NCBI GenBank assembly: GCA_030151635.1
Contig: JASLDF010000215.1
Span: 1 to 12,122, forward strand
Length of the DNA: 12,122 nt
Origin: Bacteroides sp.
GTDB lineage: Bacteria > Bacteroidota > Bacteroidia > Bacteroidales > Bacteroidaceae
Reading direction: 5' to 3'
The notes under the pieces were generated by a model. That model searched no databases and was not told the origin of the DNA. It was given only the letters and a program-made list of their open reading frames with translations. A program made the translations under genes and the position numbers. Shown here piece by piece: positions 8,299 to 12,122 of the stretch (the first letter of the stretch is position 1; each line of letters begins with the position of its first letter).

Positions 8299-10308
8299 TT
8301 ATTGCTTATTAGTCAAGCGCTTGTTTTTTTGTTTGATTAAACCTAATCTATAGGCAGTCAATAATTTTTCCAAATCGGCAATCTGAATTTTCAATTCTTT
8401 ACCTTGATCAGTATCTTTCACACGGATACGGCGAGCATTTGTTTCTACAATAAATGAAGTCGATTTAATATCAATTCCCTCTTCAAAAGCTTTCTGTCTA
8501 GATTCAAATGGCTCATGTTGCACTAACTGAAGTCCTCTAGAGTTAAATATTAATGTATAACCAGCAATACCTGTTTCGGGTTGATATGCTTTCGAGAATC
8601 CGCCATCTATCACAAGAAGCTTACCTCCTGCTTTTGCTGGATCTTCACCTTTTTTAGTTTTAACCGGCACGTGACCATTAATAATGTGACCATGATCTGG
8701 ATCCAAACCAAACTCTTTAAGAATGTAGTTACAAATTTCAAGATTATCACGTAGCGCATAATAGTGGCCTTTGTTTTCTTTGTGCACCTCTTTTTCAGCA
8801 ACAAAATAGCGCTCTAATGTAGCCATTTTGTCCTTATCGAAAGTCGGTGCATCTTTACCACACCATAAATACCACATGTAATCCTTCGCAAATTCTTTTT
8901 CACGACCTGCATCAGCAAAGTAAGCAGTTCGTACAAGTTCATCTATTTTGTCTAGTAACTGTTTACCTGTATACTGATTCTTTCCAATCGTAACTTTCTT
9001 AAATGCTCCATTTTCTGTCAATGGAATTGACGCATGATACAACAGATTTCCATTGGCCACTTTGTACATACTGCCATTTGCATACATACAACGCATATGC
9101 CTATGTAATTTCTCACTATTCTTGAATGAGCGTTGAAGTTTCATCATCAACTCTTTTTCATCTTTAGTAAGTGCATAAGGATTCTTGGGATCGATCGTAG
9201 GGAAGTTAGTATCTAACAACTTATAATCTTTCCCCATCACATTCAAAACACCCTTTTCGAGATCTAACTTATGTAGTAAGTTACGATCGTCCATCTCATA
9301 TTCAGGGTGGCGTTTAATAATTTCCGCCTCCAATTTAAATTGAATCATAGAAATCGCCTTATGCATTTGAGAGATACGACGAACTGTTTTATTATCGTAA
9401 TCTTCATCTGCAAACTTAATTTTTGGAGCAAATACGGTACATGGATCATTTCCATACATATCCATTGCAAAAGTTGCAAGTGGCAGTAGGTTAATACTGT
9501 AGCCTGACTCTAAGGTTGATAAGTTAGCATAACGCATAGATACACGAATAACGTTAGCAATACATGCTAGGTTACCACAAGCAGCACCCATCCATATAAT
9601 ATCATGGTTACCCCATTGAATATCGAATTTATGGTAATTACATAGGGTGTCCATAATAATATGTGCACCAGGGCCACGATCATAGATATCACCCACAATA
9701 TGTAGCGAGTCAATAACTAGGCGTTGAATCAAATTGGACAATGCAATAATAAATGCATCAGCTTGGCCTGTAGATATAATTGAAGAGAAAATACCATTAA
9801 CATATTCAGACTTATTATGGTTAGGCTCAGATGTATTTTCATGAAGAAGCTCTTGTATAATATAAGAGAACTCGTCTGGAAGTGCTTTACGTACTTTCGA
9901 ACGAGTGTATTTTGAAGATACCATATGACAAACCGTAATCAATTGGTTCATCGTGGTTAAGTACCAATCATCTAAGTCTTCCTCTGAAGCTTTAGTAATT
10001 TCTAATTTTTCTTCCGGATAGTAAATTAAAGTACATAAATCCTTCTTTTCAGTTTCGCGAAGGTTATTTCCGAATAACTCGTTTACCTTACGTTTAACAG
10101 CACCCGAAGCATTTTTCAATACATGTTGGAAAGCCTCATACTCTCCATGTACATCAGTCATAAAATGCTCAGTTCCTTTTGGAAGGTTCAGAATGGCTTG
10201 AAGGTTAATAATTTCAGTGCTCGCTTCTGCAATTGTAGAAAAACTTCTCGACAAAAGCTGTAAATAGCGAAAATCCTTTTTAATGGTTTCAGCAGTGTGT
10301 AAAGTCAT
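8299..10308 (-). CDS. fbp: Class III fructose-1,6-bisphosphatase
   Basis: This 669-residue cytoplasmic enzyme hydrolyses fructose 1,6-bisphosphate to fructose 6-phosphate, the committed step of gluconeogenesis. It belongs to the large class III family (FBPase_2), whose members usually have about 640-670 residues and carry a calcineurin-like metallophosphatase core. The metal-binding motifs are complete: DVHGE (52-56), GDIYDRGPG (206-214), WGNHD (232-236), GHVPVK (545-550) and DGGFSKAYQ (568-576). A long insert between the GNHD and GHV motifs is normal for the class. The ATG at 10308 is the first suitable start and the frame is intact. It follows the transporter gene on the same strand after 42 bases with no recognisable promoter, so cotranscription is likely. 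It ends just before the shared terminator. Confidence 0.96.
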   Translation of the reverse strand: MTLHTAETIKKDFRYLQLLSRSFSTIAEASTEIINLQAILNLPKGTEHFMTDVHGEYEAFQHVLKNASGAVKRKVNELFGNNLRETEKKDLCTLIYYPEEKLEITKASEEDLDDWYLTTMNQLITVCHMVSSKYTRSKVRKALPDEFSYIIQELLHENTSEPNHNKSEYVNGIFSSIISTGQADAFIIALSNLIQRLVIDSLHIVGDIYDRGPGAHIIMDTLCNYHKFDIQWGNHDIIWMGAACGNLACIANVIRVSMRYANLSTLESGYSINLLPLATFAMDMYGNDPCTVFAPKIKFADEDYDNKTVRRISQMHKAISMIQFKLEAEIIKRHPEYEMDDRNLLHKLDLEKGVLNVMGKDYKLLDTNFPTIDPKNPYALTKDEKELMMKLQRSFKNSEKLHRHMRCMYANGSMYKVANGNLLYHASIPLTENGAFKKVTIGKNQYTGKQLLDKIDELVRTAYFADAGREKEFAKDYMWYLWCGKDAPTFDKDKMATLERYFVAEKEVHKENKGHYYALRDNLEICNYILKEFGLDPDHGHIINGHVPVKTKKGEDPAKAGGKLLVIDGGFSKAYQPETGIAGYTLIFNSRGLQLVQHEPFESRQKAFEEGIDIKSTSFIVETNARRIRVKDTDQGKELKIQIADLEKLLTAYRLGLIKQKNKRLTNKQ

Positions 10309-10350
10309 AATATTATAAGGTTAATAATGGTTTGAAAATTAATTTTTGGT

Positions 10351-12018
10351 TCATAATAGTAACATTAATAAAACTTGGGCGATAATAACTCTTAAGAACA
10401 TCCCTAATGGATAAACTGTAGCATAAGCAACAGAAGAGTGATCGCCTTCAATAGTATCTGTAACATAATTCAAGGCCATAGGGTTTGCCATACTGCCGCA
10501 TAACATACCACAAAGTGCCCCAAAATCGATTTTCATAGTTTTCATAGCTACTACGCCCACTAGCAATATAGGAATAATTGTTAATAGAAAGCCTATTCCA
10601 ACCCATAAAACTCCCTCTGCTTTGAAAATTGTTTCAAAGAAATGTGCTCCAGATGCCAATCCTAAACAAGCTAAATACATTGTCAAACCTAATCCACGTA
10701 ACATCAAGTTTGCACTTGGAGTTGTGTATGTAACCATATGAAACTTAGGTCCAAAACGACCAATAAGAATTCCAACTACAATGGGACCTCCAGCCAAACC
10801 TAGCTTCACAGGTACCTCAATACCAGGCAAAGCAATCGGAATGGCACCTAATGCCAGACCTAGAACAATGCCCACAAAGACAGCAACTAGGTTAGGTTCA
10901 TTTAATTGTTTAATTGTATTTCCTAAAACTTTAGCAACATTAGAAATAGAAGAAGCTTCACCTACAATTGTTACACGGTCTCCCAACTGCAACGTCAAGT
11001 CTGGCGTAGCTAACAATCGAACTCCCGAACGATGCACACGACTAATATTCACACCATAATTATTACGTAACCTTAACGTATCTAACCTTTTACCATTAAT
11101 TTCATGACGTGTAATCACAATATCTTTTGATGTTAACTGGCTGTCAATTGCATTCCAGTCAATATCATCTTTATTCCAATCTCCTTTTTCATGTGTTCCA
11201 AATAGAACAGTTAGCTTATCTACATCTTCCTCACGACAAACTATTAATAGTCTATCATCCGATTTCAAGACCTTTTCTGAAGTAGGAATAGTAACTACAC
11301 CTTCTCTCCAAAGTCTAGAAATTACAAATTTAACACGTGTAACTTTCGCTAATTCATTTATTCTGATATTAAATACAGCTGGGTTATGTATTTGGAAAGC
11401 ACCAATATAAGTATGATCCGTACTTCCTTTATCTGTAGAAACTGTAGAGGATTTTATACGCTTTGAAAAAACTTTACGTAGAATAATTACTCCAAATATA
11501 ACTCCTACAACACCCAAAGGATAGGTTACAGCACATCCCAAAGCCGCACCAGTAGAGTCCACATTCATTTGTTTCAATGTAGTCTGAGCTGCACCAAGTG
11601 CAGGAGTATTCGTTGTTGCCCCACATAAGATACCAATCATGTCCGATAATTGTACCCCAGATACAAACGACATTAATACGGCCAGCAATGTACCCACTAA
11701 AATAACAGCTATTGATAAAAAGTTGAATTTCATTCCCCCTTCACTAAAGGAGCTGAAAAATCCCGGACCTACCTGCAAACCTAATGCATAGACAAACACA
11801 ATAAGCCCAAAGTTTTCGGCATAATTCAGCATTTGTTCATCTATAGTTACCTCAAAGTGCCCCAATAAAATCCCAGTAAAGAATACAAAAGTAATTCCAA
11901 GTGAGATTCCAAAAAAGCGTATTTTACCTAAAGTTAACCCTATTGCAGATATTAAAGAGAGCACTACAACTGCCTGAAGAGCAGAGTGCTCAATGAATAT
12001 ACTATTTAACCATTCCAT
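10351..12018 (-). CDS. AspT/YidE-type duplicated transporter with two TrkA-C domains
   Basis: This 555-residue inner-membrane protein has the layout of the aspartate:alanine exchanger (AspT)/YidE-YbjL duplication family. About five or six membrane segments occupy residues 10-182, a cytosolic part holds two TrkA-C (RCK_C) domains (about 205-275 and 292-370), and a second membrane block covers about 375-555. The two membrane halves carry matching motifs: GATTNTPALGAA (133-144) with GSMANPMALN (508-517), ALGLQVGPGFF (78-88) with GLASGAHFF (453-461), and TYPLG (165-169) with VYPLG (535-539). TrkA-C domains usually bind small ligands and may gate transport; the ligand and substrate are unknown. 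AspT itself exchanges amino acids, but most relatives are uncharacterised. I chose the ATG at 12018 because a -7 promoter element abuts the upstream GTG at 12051, which would add 11 unremarkable residues. fbp follows after 42 bases. Confidence 0.9.
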   Translation of the reverse strand: MEWLNSIFIEHSALQAVVVLSLISAIGLTLGKIRFFGISLGITFVFFTGILLGHFEVTIDEQMLNYAENFGLIVFVYALGLQVGPGFFSSFSEGGMKFNFLSIAVILVGTLLAVLMSFVSGVQLSDMIGILCGATTNTPALGAAQTTLKQMNVDSTGAALGCAVTYPLGVVGVIFGVIILRKVFSKRIKSSTVSTDKGSTDHTYIGAFQIHNPAVFNIRINELAKVTRVKFVISRLWREGVVTIPTSEKVLKSDDRLLIVCREEDVDKLTVLFGTHEKGDWNKDDIDWNAIDSQLTSKDIVITRHEINGKRLDTLRLRNNYGVNISRVHRSGVRLLATPDLTLQLGDRVTIVGEASSISNVAKVLGNTIKQLNEPNLVAVFVGIVLGLALGAIPIALPGIEVPVKLGLAGGPIVVGILIGRFGPKFHMVTYTTPSANLMLRGLGLTMYLACLGLASGAHFFETIFKAEGVLWVGIGFLLTIIPILLVGVVAMKTMKIDFGALCGMLCGSMANPMALNYVTDTIEGDHSSVAYATVYPLGMFLRVIIAQVLLMLLL

Positions 12019-12050
12019 CGAAACAAAAATACGTTTACTAAATTTTGACA

Positions 12051-12058
12051 CAAAGATA
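12051..12058 (-). promoter_or_regulatory. Putative Bacteroidota -7 promoter element of the transporter-fbp operon
   Basis: Read on the - strand, TATCTTTG (12058 to 12051) matches the -7 consensus TAnnTTTG. Transcription would start near 12046-12044, about 26 bases before the ATG at 12018. No TTTG lies at the usual 19-21 base distance upstream, where the sequence is only AT-rich. The promoter is therefore weaker-looking, perhaps dependent on an activator or on the -7 element alone. Confidence 0.5.
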
Positions 12059-12122
12059 GTAAGTTATACTCATACTATATAGAAAATATATCTTTATAAT
12101 AGTGTTAGTAAATTTCAATAAT

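Noticed and set aside
10335..10346. The palindrome AAAATTAATTTT between the transporter and fbp genes, considered as an operator or terminator.
   Set aside because: It is entirely A/T, has no loop, and is expected by chance in an AT-rich gap.
10781..11059. A 92-codon + strand frame inside the transporter gene.
   Set aside because: It is antisense to conserved membrane and TrkA-C coding sequence, with no supporting signal.

Overview
The window is an AT-rich stretch of a Bacteroidota chromosome, most likely order Bacteroidales. The evidence is a RecBCD-type helicase/nuclease pair of Bacteroidota layout, a class III fructose-1,6-bisphosphatase, a duplicated AspT/YidE-type transporter with two TrkA-C domains, no convincing Shine-Dalgarno sites, and two promoter elements matching the Bacteroidota -7 consensus TAnnTTTG. 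Genus cannot be read from the sequence. I see no tRNA, rRNA, CRISPR array, insertion sequence, phage gene or attachment site. It looks like ordinary vertically inherited chromosome.

Left block (1-5149, + strand): the 3' part of an AddA-like UvrD-family helicase/nuclease gene, cut by the window edge and missing its Walker A region. Twelve bases later comes an AddB-like nuclease subunit with a four-cysteine iron-sulfur signature. Together they should form the heterodimer that resects double-strand breaks for RecA-dependent repair. The operon ends in a strong intrinsic terminator at 5111-5149.

Middle block (5295-8290, + strand): a well-matched Bacteroidota promoter (5295-5325) drives a long-chain acyl-CoA ligase-like enzyme. 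Four bases after it lies a secreted or surface protein made of about twelve 14-16-residue repeats. The promoter overlaps the upstream TTG codon of the ligase frame, so the ATG at 5353 is the start. The repeat protein has no assigned function and is the least understood gene here.

Right block (8254-12122, - strand): a transporter gene followed by fbp, separated by 42 bases with no clear promoter and probably cotranscribed. A -7 element at 12058-12051 again argues for an internal ATG (12018) over an upstream GTG. The convergent middle and right blocks share a bidirectional terminator at 8254-8290.

The blocks cover DNA repair, lipid activation with an envelope protein, and gluconeogenesis with transport. 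Nothing shows that they work together as one system, and I found no convincing new multi-gene system. The best leads are the repeat protein and its pairing with an acyl-CoA ligase, a substituted C-terminal lysine position in that ligase, and the missing Walker A motif in the AddB-like subunit.
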